Assembly (NCBI GenBank): GCA_017506865.1
Contig: JAFCMP010000212.1
Location: 620,001-684,000, forward strand
DNA length: 64,000 nucleotides
Direction: 5' to 3'
Source: Tribonema minus
Taxonomy: Eukaryota; Sar; Xanthophyceae; Tribonematales; Tribonemataceae
Shown here: one piece after another, positions 1 to 11,239 of the stretch
Layout: every line of letters begins with the position of its first letter
Position numbering within the stretch: position 1 is the stretch's first letter
The notes under the pieces: model-generated
Seen by the model: only the letters and a program-made list of their open reading frames with translations
The model's database searches: none
Told to the model about the DNA's origin: nothing
Program-made: the position numbers and the translations under genes

Positions 1-2900
1 CATCGCCCAGCTGATCATTGCCATTGTGCTCATTGCTCTGCGTTTATCAATCATCTTAGTATGAGCCTTCAACACATTGGCGCGCGCGCCGTGGGTCAAT
101 GCGGGCACGTTCAAGCTTCAGCTGATTGTCAATGATTGTCGGCGCGCTGGAAACATCTGCTTTTCAGGTCTGTCACAATGCCGTTTGCGTACTGCGTAAT
201 AGATGCTTGGTAGTGATCACGTTGTCAGAGGCATATGATGCTTCAGGCGACGCATGATTGACTTCAAGTTGATGGCATGGGGCAGCGGGAGCTCTGCCAC
301 AATGGCGTACGTGAGAAGTGTCGGCGACGCACTTCAGCGGCAGTGAAAGAATGTAACACTCTGCTATGCTATTCCTGCAGCCATGTGGCCGTGCACAGTG
401 AAGATGGTAAAAAAAAGTGCACGGTGCTGCACACTCCAGTGCGCGTACCAGCGCGTCCCTACACAGGAGGTCGCTATCATCAAGCAGTACGCCCCTTAGG
501 TAGCTCGTAGCATCGCAGAAGAATATGACTTGGACGGAGCCGGGCACGCAGGACAGAATCTGCAGCAGCGCTCAGCACCTGACCTGGCGACAAGGTGCCG
601 TTCATCATCTGGAACACGTCATGCCCAGCGTCCACACATTGGGGCTCATGCGCCTGCGCATGCGGCGGCAAAGGGCAGCAGCGGAAAGAGGTAGTTTGTG
701 ACCATGAAGTGTTATCAGCGGCAGCGCCCGCAGCACTGGGAGGAGTGAGGGAGGCGCTTTTGCGGATGCGCGCTGCACCGTAAAGCGGTGATTGGTGTCT
801 GCTGTTCTAAGCGTGCAAGGTGTCATTCTGCAGCAGGAAGACTCGCAAGCAACATTCTACGAGCAGCGCAGCAGATACGGCAGGGCACGGTGGTGTTGTT
901 GAGGGCATGATGGTGATTTTGAGGTGAACTTGCCCAGGAACAATCGGAGGCGGGCGCCGTCAATCAGCAACAGTGTACAGCAGCGCTTGGTGTAGAGCAG
1001 CACTTTCATCAGCAATGCAGCAGCGCTCAGCAGCTGCAGTTGCAGTGCGGTGAGGCCACGCGCAGAGCGGTGCGCTGCAGCAGGGCTCAGCGACTGCGAG
1101 GCAGCGCTCAGCGATAATGCAATGCAGCAGAGCGTCACTGAAGTAAGGCTCACCTGCTCGCCGACAAGTTTGTAGTGTCGGCGCCACACATGCGGGCGCG
1201 CCAACGAACTTCGAACTTCGAAGCGCGTTTGTCATCAAAATCAATGTCCTGCGGCCACTCTGACAGCACACAACAGGGTAAGCAGCATAGAGGCAGTCAG
1301 AATGCAAAGTGCGTGCGCGACTGGACTCCAGCAGTGGTTGTGCTGTCCAGCTGGCCACGAGGGGGGGGGGGGGGGGGGGGGGGCAGTGCGTTGGTGCTCC
1401 GGCAACAAATATATTGGATGCGGAAGCGTGCGGCATCGAGCCTAGCGCTGTGGTATCCTGCAAATTACGCGCAACCTTATACATGATGTGTGCTGCTCAT
1501 ACATGCAAGGTGGCCGCTGCCTGCGTAAACCGACCAATGTGTTGCTCCTGGGCGTGCATTGCGCACTCTGGTGGACGAGAGGTGCCCAGTAACCAGGCAT
1601 TTATAACAGCAGCGAAGTGTACTTGACCACAAGTTCAACGGTGCCGTCGATTGAGGAATTGTCAAAGAGAGAGTGCGCATACTTCCATATGAATTGTATG
1701 CAGTGCTGTCTGGCAATGTGAAGTTGGTGGGGACGTCTGGATGCAAGGTGCCCAGCGCGCATTACATACTTGACAGCGACGGGCGTATCGCATGGTGCCC
1801 ATTGTTGCAGTTGATTGGACCTGCGTGCCTCACTGCGACCTGCGACATGACTCACCGCACTGGTTCGACAAGTTTTTAATGGCTGGTGCCCGGTCACTCA
1901 GCAGCAGCTGCTGCCACACACAACATCATGCCGCCGTGTGTGACAGCGCGGCCAAGTCGTGGCCGCCGCGGCGGTACTGCAGCCTGCTATGTCAGTACGC
2001 CCTGACTTGCTGATTGCGCATGCTACCAGATTCTCTACACGGCATTGCAGCTTTTGCAATCTCACCTTCATGACAGTGGCGCTAAAGTCAGCGATCCGGT
2101 TGCCGGGTTTAATGACGATGCACATCATGCCATATTTTAAGCGCAGGTTGGGATGCAGTCAATGAACTGCGGCAGCTGGGGGGGCGGGGCGGGGAGGCAT
2201 GCGAGGGCATCATCAGAGACAGGCATATGCAGACAGTGCGAGTGTTGCGGCATTGGTGTTGCTGTTGACATAGAAGTAGGATATGATGCTTGACTTGAGA
2301 AATACGGTTCCTGCAGTACATGATACTGGAAACTGTAAATTGGGCAGCGCACGGCCTTGCACGTGGCCTGTTGTTCTTGTGTTCAGGCTATAGGCGCACT
2401 TCAGGTTCATGTCTCAGCAGAGGTGCCAAGTGGATTCAATCGCTCCTCAATCTGCCAAAATTACACATCGAGAACCCCCCCAGGTCATATTTGCAACCCT
2501 AACCCTGCATAATGAGGGAGCCTGCGGACATGTCGCGCTGACGCAGTGACGCGCAACACACGCAACTGAGCAACTGCGGTGCAACACGATTCCTTGAAGC
2601 CGTACCGGATTGCATCACCACGGGCGGGCAAGTCTCCTGGCACGTACACGTCTGCTGCAAACTGCTGCCTGTCTCTGTGATTGCGCCAGTTGCAGTGCGC
2701 ATTCACCGCATTACCGTGCATACTTTACGAAGTACGACACAAACAACATTCGTGTCACCATCAAAACGCATACAGCTTTGCCATGCAGTACGTGCCTGTG
2801 TTCAAGTTGCCACATGAAGCATTTTCATATACTTCATCGAAGAAGATGGATTCACGACTACAGCATCCAATCATGTTGAAGTAGCCACGTTACGTGCCTG
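1..2900. other. GC-rich stretch, no supportable gene
   Basis: No frame here is long or protein-like enough to call. There are recurrent CAGCGCTCAGCAG-type triplet-rich blocks around 1000-1110, and a run of about 22 G at 1362-1383. A short minus frame at 480-671 reads plausibly as protein (it contains VFQMMNGTLSPGQ and is followed by a possible GT donor) and could be an isolated exon, but nothing else supports it. A degenerate telomere-like CCCTAACCCT occurs near 2499-2510. Confidence 0.4.
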
Positions 2901-2909
2901 CGCGCTCAC

Positions 2910-3401
2910 CTGCGGCCGCACGTATCACATCGGTACGCGTGAGACGGAACTGCCTTGAAAGGTGAGATGGAGCAGCGGGGCCGCCCTCATTGAAGTCCTG
3001 TAACATGTACAGCATGGCGCGTACCGTGGTCGCACAAGATGTGAGACGGGGCGTGCAGCAGCTGTGGGGGCATCGCGGCAAGAGAGGAAGCAGTGGAACT
3101 GCCGAGTATTCCGCACTGAGGCACCATGCACAGGCGTAGTACGTTATGTCAACAGCACCCGCATGCATGCCTACTCACCGACCGCAGCAGCGCGTACACC
3201 GGTGGCACTCGCTCACTCACCTCACCTTCCACGGCATGAAAAGATGTGGTGGCACATCAACTCAATGGTGGCCACTCGCGACGCAGGCTCGTGTGCATCT
3301 CGCATGGCCGCGTTGCTTATTGATGTTGCATAGCAGGCGCGCCACGAATTGTGTGTGGCAGCAGGCAAAGCACATTGCGTACGCATACAGACCCTACGGG
3401 T
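2910..3401 (-). CDS. Two phase-compatible exons of an unidentified gene
   Basis: I do not recognise the product. On the minus strand an exon from 3401 to 3226 (after a CGGCAG acceptor) ends in GGAAG before GTGAGG, leaving two bases of a codon. After a 164-base intron with a pyrimidine-rich end and a CCCCCACAG acceptor, the next exon runs from 3061 to 2910. It starts with the single base needed to complete the codon and ends at a good GCAG/GTGAGC donor. The joined reading frame has no stop and includes the segments ASRVATIELMCHHIF and VRAMLYMLQDFNEGG, which look like ordinary globular protein. The matching phases and strong splice signals argue for a real gene; both ends of the gene are unknown. 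Confidence 0.45.
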
Positions 3402-4207
3402 CTGCCGCAGGCGCAGGCGTGTACTCCACGCACCACACGACCATGTAGGACACGTGTGGAGCTTCAAAAGCGTGACGGTAGAGTAAGCGCCAGAAGAGTG
3501 CTGAGCGCCTGCTTCCGGTGCACCTGAGGACGGCGCGCACCCTGCTCATCCATGGCATGCTCGTCGTCATGTCGTCCACAACGTCAGCGGCTGGCTTGAG
3601 CACGCAGGTTTCAGTGCCAAATAGGTATGTACCTAAAAATGCCATAATCTCTGTGCAGAAATGCGCTCTGAATGACCCGCAGCACAGGCGCTTGCATTTA
3701 TGGCGTACTTGACGCAAATTTCCACGTGCCTGCACACTGTCAGGTGCAACGTCTTGTACTAGATACTTGGTATGCGTTGATGATTGGCGGTATGTAGCAG
3801 TGACATCAGTGATGGCGTCGTCAATTGCAGTAAGTGCAATCATTCACATCCACTTCTGCGTGTACAGTAACTGCTGTGGTATAAGCGTGGGCAGTGATAT
3901 TGATGCGACTGCAACGTGAGGCGTGCGAGCTCACGTTGGCCGGGCCTGAGCACGGACACACATCCGTGTTCTTCCTGCCAGACACCAGACGGATGTGGAG
4001 GCTCTCAAGAAATACGTGACCGTGAAGGTAGATGCGTGACAATATGAGCAGCAGTGATGATACGAGTAGTGACGATCCTACAGCATAAACCTCACTGAAC
4101 ACAGACTGTCTTGAATGTTGCAACAAAGCGGCACAGACTGCCGCACCTGCATGCCATTGAGGTTGCGCCGGCTGAGCCGTGGGGTGTCTATGTTGCCGTG
4201 CCCCCAC
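3394..4207 (-). CDS. Possible upstream exons with one membrane segment
   Basis: Two overlapping minus frames look protein-like. The upstream one (4207-3821) has a hydrophobic stretch (AVGSSLLVSSLLLIL) that could be a signal anchor or membrane helix, followed by an Asn/Thr-rich part with NVSS and NITA sequons, as in a lumenal domain. The second (3843-3394, 149 codons) continues with TYRQSSTHTKYLVQDV and FWRLLYRHAFEAP. The frames change near 3830 and again near 3400, so either short introns or frameshifts separate them. They may be the 5' part of the gene at 2910-3401. The function is unknown and this call is weak. Confidence 0.25.
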
Positions 4208-6390
4208 TCCGTAAGCACGGGGACATCGCGGGGTTGCCGGGTCCTGAGCGGAGGACAGGGGCGCGCACTCGGGCTGAGCGCTGCAGCGATGACAAACTTG
4301 AAGGACGCAGGCTGGCAGGGCTCTTTATGCGTTACATTTTCTTGTAGTCACCCTTTCTATGCCCTTATTGATCACGTTCTTGGATACTGTAGCTGCAGGA
4401 CGGTGGCTGCCGTGCTTGGGCTTCGCGTTCTGATGGCGCTGTCGCTCGCAACCATCAATTTCGCGCAGATGCGACACGACGTGCACCTGCAAGGCTTAGC
4501 ATGCGAGGGAGTTGCCGACCATACGCATGCGTTGTCTTCGCCGCGCGCGCGCGTCAACGTTGTTCCATGGCTCAACAATGCCTGACGCTGCAGAAAAGCG
4601 CTCCGCTCTCGCAGACACTGAGTGCGCCTGCAGCACCGTCGAACTTCGTTGAACTTTGTTGAACAACGTCATGTGTGCGCGGGTGATGCCAAACAACATA
4701 GCATGTGCGCGATCGTCGCGGCTTGCGCGCCCCTACTTGCCGTAACATACCGGGTAAACGACCCCCGAGGCTTGACTGGCAGAGGTCCTCGGTGCCGTAG
4801 ACCCGGCGAGAGGCACATTTACCACGCAGGAGCTACTTAAGCTGGCATAGACGCGCGCTCTGCAGGTCTTGCAGCACAGGCGCATATATGCTGCCGAGGT
4901 GTGCGCGCTCGCTCGGAACCCTAGCTTAACCCTAGCCTAAGCCCTTAGTCTGAGGTTCTGCAACAAGCGCGCGTGCATGCCACATGAGGTCAGCGAACGA
5001 GTTGTACCGCAAAGAAGAACATGGCTGTGGCACTGCTCCGCACGCATGCCGCGGAAGGTCACTACAGCCCGCACGCAACAAGGGCTGACCCCCCAACCCT
5101 AACCCCAACCCTAACTCTGACGAGAGCAACTACCCAAACCTTTTGAGATCATGTTCTCACACCCACGTACCTGGAACATAGCGCCCCCAGCTGCCACATG
5201 GCTGGACGGGGCCTGTTACATGGCTCGACAGGCTCAACAGGCCCTGCCGGCAATACGCATATGTAACGTGAGTGCTGATGTTTTTGATAGACACACACAC
5301 TCGCTGAGCATACGTAGGGGGTTTCAGCCCAGACTCAGTGGTGGTTTCACAGCACGTAACGGCTGTGTGTTACGATTCGATAACTTACAAATCAGTGTGG
5401 TGGCGACGCCTCTCAGCCCTCCGATGACGTTCGCGTTGCTTGCTGCCTTTGCGGGCATGCAGCGGTGAGCGCCATCATACGTACACACCAATGTATTCAT
5501 CTGGCCAAACACCCGGGCTGTTTGTCAGGCATGGGCTGCTGACCGATTGTGTCATAGGTTGTACTCATCAACGCATGATACTCATGATACTCTGAGCACA
5601 GCTGTGGCAACTTCTGTATAGCTCATGACCAAAGCATCAAATTGGCAAACGACCTTCACCATACAGGGGGGGCTTGAGGTGGCATTGGCCCCTGGCGCTA
5701 AGAGACCTCCGGGTCTCTTACCACGCGGTGGCTGTTTACCACTAGGGGGCTGCTTGCCCGGTACTTGTAATTATAAACATACCTCCTGACGCCGCCAGAG
5801 CTCGCCGCGCCGAGGCGCGAACAGCTGTCTGGCGCAGCTCACGGCGGTCGTAGACGTTGCAGCGATGGGAAAGGCAGCGGAAGTCCTGCGAGCGGGGACG
5901 GGGGCGCACGTGTGGGGCATGTGAAGTTCTTATGTGGCAGCGGGGGTTTGCAGATCGGGCTATGGCGCCGATGCTCACTGGTATCATAGGGCGCTGCCGC
6001 ACAGCGGCATGGCAATCAGAGTACAGCCACTGGGGGCGGGGCGCACGCATGCATCCCTGCTGCGCACGGGGCAGATTCATTCCGGCATTCCCGCCTGTGC
6101 CTCATAGGCACGCAGTTGCATCCATGTGCATGCTGCGGCGACGGTGCCGCTCTCACCTCCTTGACCAAGAGCATGCACACCATCGGCATGATGGCGCGGA
6201 TGGACGCATTGTGCGAGCATTCCCTGTCTTGGTGCAGCGTAAGCGACGCAAATGTACCCGGAGCTACTGCGCTCCTTGCGACAACATTCGCACTCATCCC
6301 CGACAAAAAAAAACTCTCTTCAACGGTATGCGTGTTGCTCAGGAGGAGGACGTCGACGCCCGCATGCAGCAAGCACCTGCGAGTTCGAGT
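4208..6390. other. Stretch with only weak coding signals and telomere-like tracts
   Basis: Telomere-like CCCTAA variants sit at 4918-4950 and 5093-5118. A plus frame at 5151-5468 (105 codons) has some protein character (GGFTARNGCVLRFDN). A plus frame at 6110-6330, which contains DALCEHSLSWCS and ends before GTATGC, could be an exon. Neither has a linked partner exon that I can show. Confidence 0.3.
5093..5118. repeat. Interstitial telomere-like tract (CCCTAA type)
   Basis: Three imperfect CCCTAAC units follow one another here. The same type of tract recurs through the GC-rich parts of the window. Confidence 0.6.
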
Positions 6391-6650
6391 TAGGATTAGG
6401 GGTAAGGTTGGCACCTGTGAGAGGGGTTTAGGGTCAAATGAGGGGTAGAAATAATTAGGGCAAGGGTTGACGCTCGCGCGCAGCAGGCACCTGCAAGCTC
6501 GGGGTAGGTATAGGGTTAGCGCCTGTGAGGACTCAGGGTTTGGTAAGGGCTAGGGCTAGCGTTATGATCGCGGTTAGGGTTGGGGGTACTAGTAGGTTAC
6601 GGTCTGGGTTACGGTTGGTCTTTGAGTTTGGTTATGGGCTAGGCTGACGC
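6390..6650. repeat. Long degenerate TTAGGG-like tract
   Basis: About 260 bases rich in TTAGGG, TAGGGT and GGGTTA variants, interrupted by ordinary sequence. It looks like a decayed telomeric array or repeated small TTAGGG insertions, not a functional telomere, because unrelated sequence lies on both sides. A smaller tract of the same type is at 7268-7320. Confidence 0.55.
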
Positions 6651-6954
6651 TGTGGTTGTCAGTGCTCGCTCGCAGCATGCGGAGGTGTGGAACCGTGCAC
6701 AACTGCAGGGCGCGGTCAAGGACTCGATGTCAAAGCTCAGTTGACGGCAAACCTCACGCCCCAGACGCACACGACTCGCCTCACTCATGACCCTGACTCA
6801 CACGACTCATACATGCGCCGCCGCCGCCGCCGCGCGCAGGTGCGACCGTGCGCAGCTGCGGAGCGCCGTCCAGGACTCGGCGCCATTGCTCAGCTGACGT
6901 CAAGACTTTGACCCAGACTCATACGACTCATTCATGTGATGTGTGCGCCGTCAA

Positions 6955-7184
6955 GGAGTGCCTCGCCAGTACAATGCCGACAGCAAGCCCCATGCCGCTC
7001 GTGCTCTTCGACGACGCACTGGAGCATCGCGCACGTGGTGTGCCAGCCGCTCGGCAACGCGCTGCTGCTGGGCGTCGGCGGCTCCGCGCACGCGCCTCGC
7101 GATGTTCATGCCGGACTACAAGCTGTGCCAGATCAAGATCACCGTAAGCTACAGCAAGGCGGAGTGGCACGAGGATCTGCGCAG
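6955..7184 (+). pseudogene. Dynein heavy chain AAA4-region exon, broken
   Basis: The family is axonemal or cytoplasmic dynein heavy chain, the ATPase motor of cilia. Pieces of the AAA4 region appear in order but in three frames: QYNADSKP, then MPLVLFDDALEH (from 6992), then QPLGNALLLGVGGS (the Walker A approach), then RLAMFMPDYKLCQIKI and SKAEWHEDLRR. In the family the P-loop continues GVGGSGKQSL before LTRLAAF; here that part, including the catalytic lysine, is missing and replaced by a frame change. The exon ends at GCAG/GTACAA (7184), a plausible donor. At least three indels in about 200 bases make this a pseudogene unless the assembly is wrong. The family assignment is strong because several conserved blocks occur in the right order and spacing. 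Confidence 0.75.
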
Positions 7185-7546
7185 GTACAAAGGCCAATGA
7201 ACATGGAGATTTTTGTGGCACGCTCGACGTCGGCCATCTGTGCTGTTTCGCGCCCCAAGCACGAATTAGTGAGGTTAGGGCGAGGCTTAGGGCTAGGTTA
7301 GTGTTAGTGTGAGGGTCAAGTTTGAGGTGAGAGTGCGACGAGCGCTCGGCACCGTGCGCAGTGCCACGGTCAGTCGTTGACGCGCAATGACGAGCCGTGA
7401 TTACCTGACGTCGTCGCTTGACGTTGTCGTCGTCGAGAGCAGTATGCGCTACGAGGCGGCGGGCACGCAGCAGTACGCTGTATTGAGGCGTGGCGCATCG
7501 CGCTGCTGAATTTCTGGGTGGCAGTTGACGCTCGCGCAGCATCTTG

Positions 7547-7577
7547 TAGCCCTAACCCTAACCCTCATTTAACCTCA
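7547..7577. repeat. Interstitial telomere-like tract
   Basis: CCCTAACCCTAACCCT is followed by degenerate units. It is a near-perfect TTAGGG-type repeat embedded in non-terminal sequence. Confidence 0.65.
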
Positions 7578-7908
7578 GCACCCAGATACAGTTGACCACA
7601 AGCTTTGATTGAACTTGTATGAGACAACCTCATGTCTAGCCAACCCTAATATGCGCCAGACCCCGAGCGTGGTGCTGCTGCAGAGGCTAGGCAGGTCCGC
7701 ATCGCTGTGCCCACCCAGCCCCGGGCATCGGCGGCCACATCTGACGAAGGCGACCTCTGACAGCGGCGCCAGTCATGAAAACGCTGGAGTAATTGGAGCA
7801 GGTAGGTACAGCGAAACGTCCTGTTGCGGACGATCTTGTGTGCTTATGCTATCCCCAATGAGTGAGCGCAGGCTTTCACTTGAAGAATCACAGCGGCAGG
7901 TTGCATCA

Positions 7909-7990
7909 GCCTAACCCTAACCCTAAGCCTAACCCTAGTCCTAACCATAAACCTAACCCCAAGCCTACCCCTACCCCTAACCCCCCCCAA
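7909..7990. repeat. Interstitial telomere-like tract, about 12 degenerate units
   Basis: An array of CCTAACCC, CCTAAGCC and CCATAAACC variants ending in a C-run. The units keep a six-base spacing but have diverged. Confidence 0.65.
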
Positions 7991-8589
7991 CCCTCCTTAC
8001 TAATCATATCCTGTACTCAACTTGAGCCTCAAGAGTACGCATCGCGTCATTGAGTCGCATGCCTGATCGCTGCTGCAGATGCGCGCGCGGGCAGAGGATG
8101 GGTCAGTAATGGGGTAAGGGTCATGGTCAGGCTAGCTTGCAGATGAGGGACGGGCCGACCCCTCAACCCTAAGCAGACGCTCACAGGCATCGCAATGAGG
8201 TTTATTCACAACAGCACTGCGAAATATAACGCGCAGGGCGGTCTGCCGCGACAGTGCGCATCGCACTTCCCCCCTACAAACAACGCAGCGGCAGCGCCTG
8301 CAGATGCCCCCACTCACCTCTTCGTACACCCGCGGATCCGTGCCGGGTTTTATGAAGTTCGCTACAGCGCCGCGCAGGCACCCTCCAAAACCGCTGCGGC
8401 ATCAAGTCCCAGGGGCATCGACACGTGACTGTTGCTGAGTACTGCGAACCAGGCCTTGTCTTCCACGTCAGCCGGTCCGCAAAGACGCAGCCGCACTCGT
8501 GCAGCCACAGGCGCGCTTACGCGGCGGGCGATGCTCCTACGCGGCGCGCAACCGTCATGAGCAGGCTCTGGAACACCTGCAACGGCGGC

Positions 8590-8807
8590 GGTGTCGGGCG
8601 GCGGTGGCGGGCGGCGGCAGCGGGTGGCGGCAGCGCGCGGCGGCGGATGTGGAGTCAGCAGTATGGGCTGAGCGCAACACGCTAATCACAGAGCGCGAAG
8701 AGCTGCGGCAGTGCAGGGTGGCGCTCGCGGCGAAATTGCTGACCGGCGAGCGAAATGTTGCAGCAGTGGAGCGACCGTATGGGGCAGAAGCGAACACTAA
8801 GATATGA
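8590..8807 (+). CDS. Possible coiled-coil exon
   Basis: The frame ending at the TGA near 8807 contains ADVESAVWAERNTLITEREE followed by LRQCRVALAAKLL, with charged/hydrophobic spacing typical of a coiled coil. It is Ala/Arg-rich upstream. No splice partner was found and no family is recognised. It could be a remnant like the dynein fragment at 7 kb. Confidence 0.3.
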
Positions 8808-9145
8808 GTGAGGTCCATATTGTAACATAAACAGCAATCGTCAGCCATGTGCATGCGTCTGCGCCAGGGAGTCTCGGGATTGCTCGCAGGCGCCGCTGCC
8901 CAACGCCGTTTTGTCCGCCGCCGGCGCAGAACGCCTTGCACACACGATTTCGTCGCAGACTGGTGTGCGTGGATATTGCAGCGAGCGTACGGCGCGCGCT
9001 TCCTCCCTTCCTACTCGACGACAAACACACACGCGACTTCTTTTCCACATGCGTCAACCACTGTTTCAGCGCAGCCACTCTACCTTTTGGCCTCACTTCA
9101 CGGCCGCGACAACTTGAACAACAGTGCGGTGCTCAGCGCCAAGTA

Positions 9146-9191
9146 GTGTTAGGGTTAGGGTTGGGGTTGGGATTAGGGCTAGGGTTAGCGT
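9146..9191. repeat. Interstitial TTAGGG tract
   Basis: Three consecutive GTTAGG-type units are followed by TTGGGG, ATTAGGG and CTAGGG variants. The orientation is opposite to the tracts at 7.5 and 7.9 kb. Confidence 0.65.
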
Positions 9192-9677
9192 CACCTTGGA
9201 AAGGTCCCTGAGATTTGCAGCGTCTGAAGCAAACACAGGACCCACGGGCAAGATCTATTTGCCTTTGACAAAATAAGCCCCCCAAAGATGAAAGAGCACA
9301 ACAACTGCGAATGACTTGCGGATGGGCGGTGCTCCGTGTCCTGCTCAAAGGCCAGCGCTGCCGTACAAGTTACGCACTCTTTGCACATACCAGTGCCTGC
9401 ACACTCCCAGCAACTAAAAGGTTATTGTGCAGCTTCATTGCGCCGCACGAGTTGCAAACATCGGGCGCACAAATGACGCAAGCATACCTGCCTGGCCTTG
9501 AGCACTGCTGCTTGAGAGAGCGGCCACTCCGCATGAGCTGCGTGAGGCCACCCCGGAGCCCGTGCCGCTGTCGCTATTGAGCCATGCTGCAATCGCCGTT
9601 GCGGTGAACTCGTTTGCCGCTGCCGCCGTAGTGCGCACGAGGGTGTGCTGCTGCCTGCTGCCGCACCAAGTACCGCG

Positions 9678-9712
<35 letters not shown>
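9678..9712. repeat. CTG/CAG trinucleotide repeat
   Basis: About 12 consecutive CTG units, ending in CCG CTG. It lies in the decayed duplicate gene and is expanded relative to the matching position near 11.35 kb. Confidence 0.85.
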
Positions 9713-9714
<2 letters not shown>

Positions 9715-10390
9715 GCTGGTGCGGCCGCCGCAACAGCGCTAATGTTGCTGCAGACCTGCAAGTGGTCATTACAGCGCGCATGTGGAATCGTGAGCGAATG
9801 GATGCCGACGAGGCGTGCGGCCAGTGCGGCCGTCATGCAGCAGCACAAGTCATGGGCGGCGCACACGGCACTGCGTGTCGCGACGCAGCAGCGCTTGTAC
9901 TCGTTTGCGGCACATCACATATTGGGACAGCAAGAGCGCGTTGCGCATCCGCTGACCCTCTGCGCTTTCAATCGCCGATGTCAATTTGCTCACCGCAAAC
10001 GTGCTGCGTGGCGACGTGACACGGCCGCGGAGCAGCGCGCACACGGCACGATGGTGCGCGTGACCGCTGCGCATGCGCCACCCTGTGTGATGCAGGGACT
10101 GTGCAGCGAAGCATGCACAAGTCAAGATTTGCACCGCACGGCCGCTTACCTCAGCTGCGCCTGGGCGGACGAACGCAGACTGGCAGCATGCCACGCACTA
10201 CGCCAACTGCAGTACGTCTGCAGTGGCAGCATCAGCGGCAGGACGGACAAGCAAGCAATGGATTTCAGCGAGGGACCACTCCAAATAACGCTGGCGCTGC
10301 GTCCAAAGGACCAATATCAACGCTGCCGCTGACGTTGCTGGACACCCGGCATGACCTCTAATCTAATGCTTGTCAGACCTCGTGGCACTG

Positions 10391-10479
10391 CTTTCTGGTG
10401 CGTAGGCTACAACAAAAACCTCCTTGATATGATTTCTGATATGCTTTCTGGTGCGTAGGCTACACCGAAGACCTCCTTG
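10391..10479. repeat. Tandem pair of a short repeat, third copy at 13,015-13,051
   Basis: CTTTCTGGTGCGTAGGCTAC followed by an ACCTCCTTG end occurs twice in tandem, starting near 10,391 and 10,443. It occurs once more at 13,015-13,051, beside the paralogous gene. The local tandem copy arose after, or along with, the larger segmental duplication. Confidence 0.7.
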
Positions 10480-11239
10480 CAGGCGGCTGCTCAGGCGCCG
10501 GCTCAGCGCGAGCATGCAGAACTCGGTGGCGTCGCTGGTGGCGGGAGGCTGCTGCTGCTTGCGCGCGCAATGAATAGACGGCGGCGGCGGCGGCACGTGC
10601 GTCACCTCTCGTGGCGTTCGAAGATACGCGCGAGCGAGGCGTTTTGCGGCAGCGGCATGCTGAGTGCGTGCGCGGGCGGGCACGCGCGGACCGCGGAAGC
10701 ACAGGGCATGCGCTGCCCACGCAGAGTCTACAGCATTGGTGTCATTCGTGTAATTGCCAACTCCTAGTCGAGAGATGCGGGCGGCGGCAGCGAGGCTCGG
10801 GCGGCGTGCGCCAAGCGGTTCACCTGCTGCACGTGCGCGTGGCCACGCATCGCCAGCAAAGGCATGGCACAGCAGCGCAGCAAGGGTCTCCCGCAGCGCT
10901 CCGCGCCGGCGCTGGCGCGGAGCGCGACAGCAGCGGCGCGTGCGCGCGCGCATCACGAGGCCGTCCTGCCACCTTCATAAATACACAACGCATATGTGTG
11001 CATGCGTCGGGCAGCTAGGGAGCACACCTGCGCCCGCTTGCCGGCATCTCCACGGGCCGCTGCTGCCGCCGCTGCTTCGCTGCGGGCGGCGGCGGCGCGG
11101 GCTTGCGCCCCGCCGGCTTGCCCGCAGCGCGCCGCCCCTGCTCGTCGTCGACGTCGCTGCGGCAGCGGAGCGGTGGCGCGCCGCGATGAGCGCTGCTGCT
11201 CGAGAGGGCTGCCGCGCCGCGTGAGCCGCACGACGTCAC

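Larger units (their letters stand above)
9430..10480 (-). pseudogene. Decayed partial duplicate of the 11.2-13.8 kb gene
   Basis: Blocks of this stretch match the neighbouring gene in the same order and on the same strand. The block at 9600-9640 (minus frame with NEFTATAIAAWLNSDS) matches the copy-2 exon with DEFTAAAVVAWLHSDS. The block at 10150-10180 ends in the same CAGCTGAG donor, here followed by GTAAGC. 10195-10225 matches the acceptor region near 12,850, and 10320-10430 matches the sequence around 12,960-13,050. The minus frame has a stop right after the third block, and most of the large central exon is absent. A CTG/CAG run of about 12 units (9678-9712) lies in the exon and would encode poly-Ala or poly-Gln. 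Some differences between the copies are synonymous and others conservative, consistent with past coding constraint on this strand. Confidence 0.5.

Noticed and set aside
9422-9866. Overlapping poly-Gln and poly-Ala open frames on both strands
   Set aside because: They come from one CTG/CAG run read in several frames; only the minus frame shows similarity to the paralogous exon, so the others are shadows.
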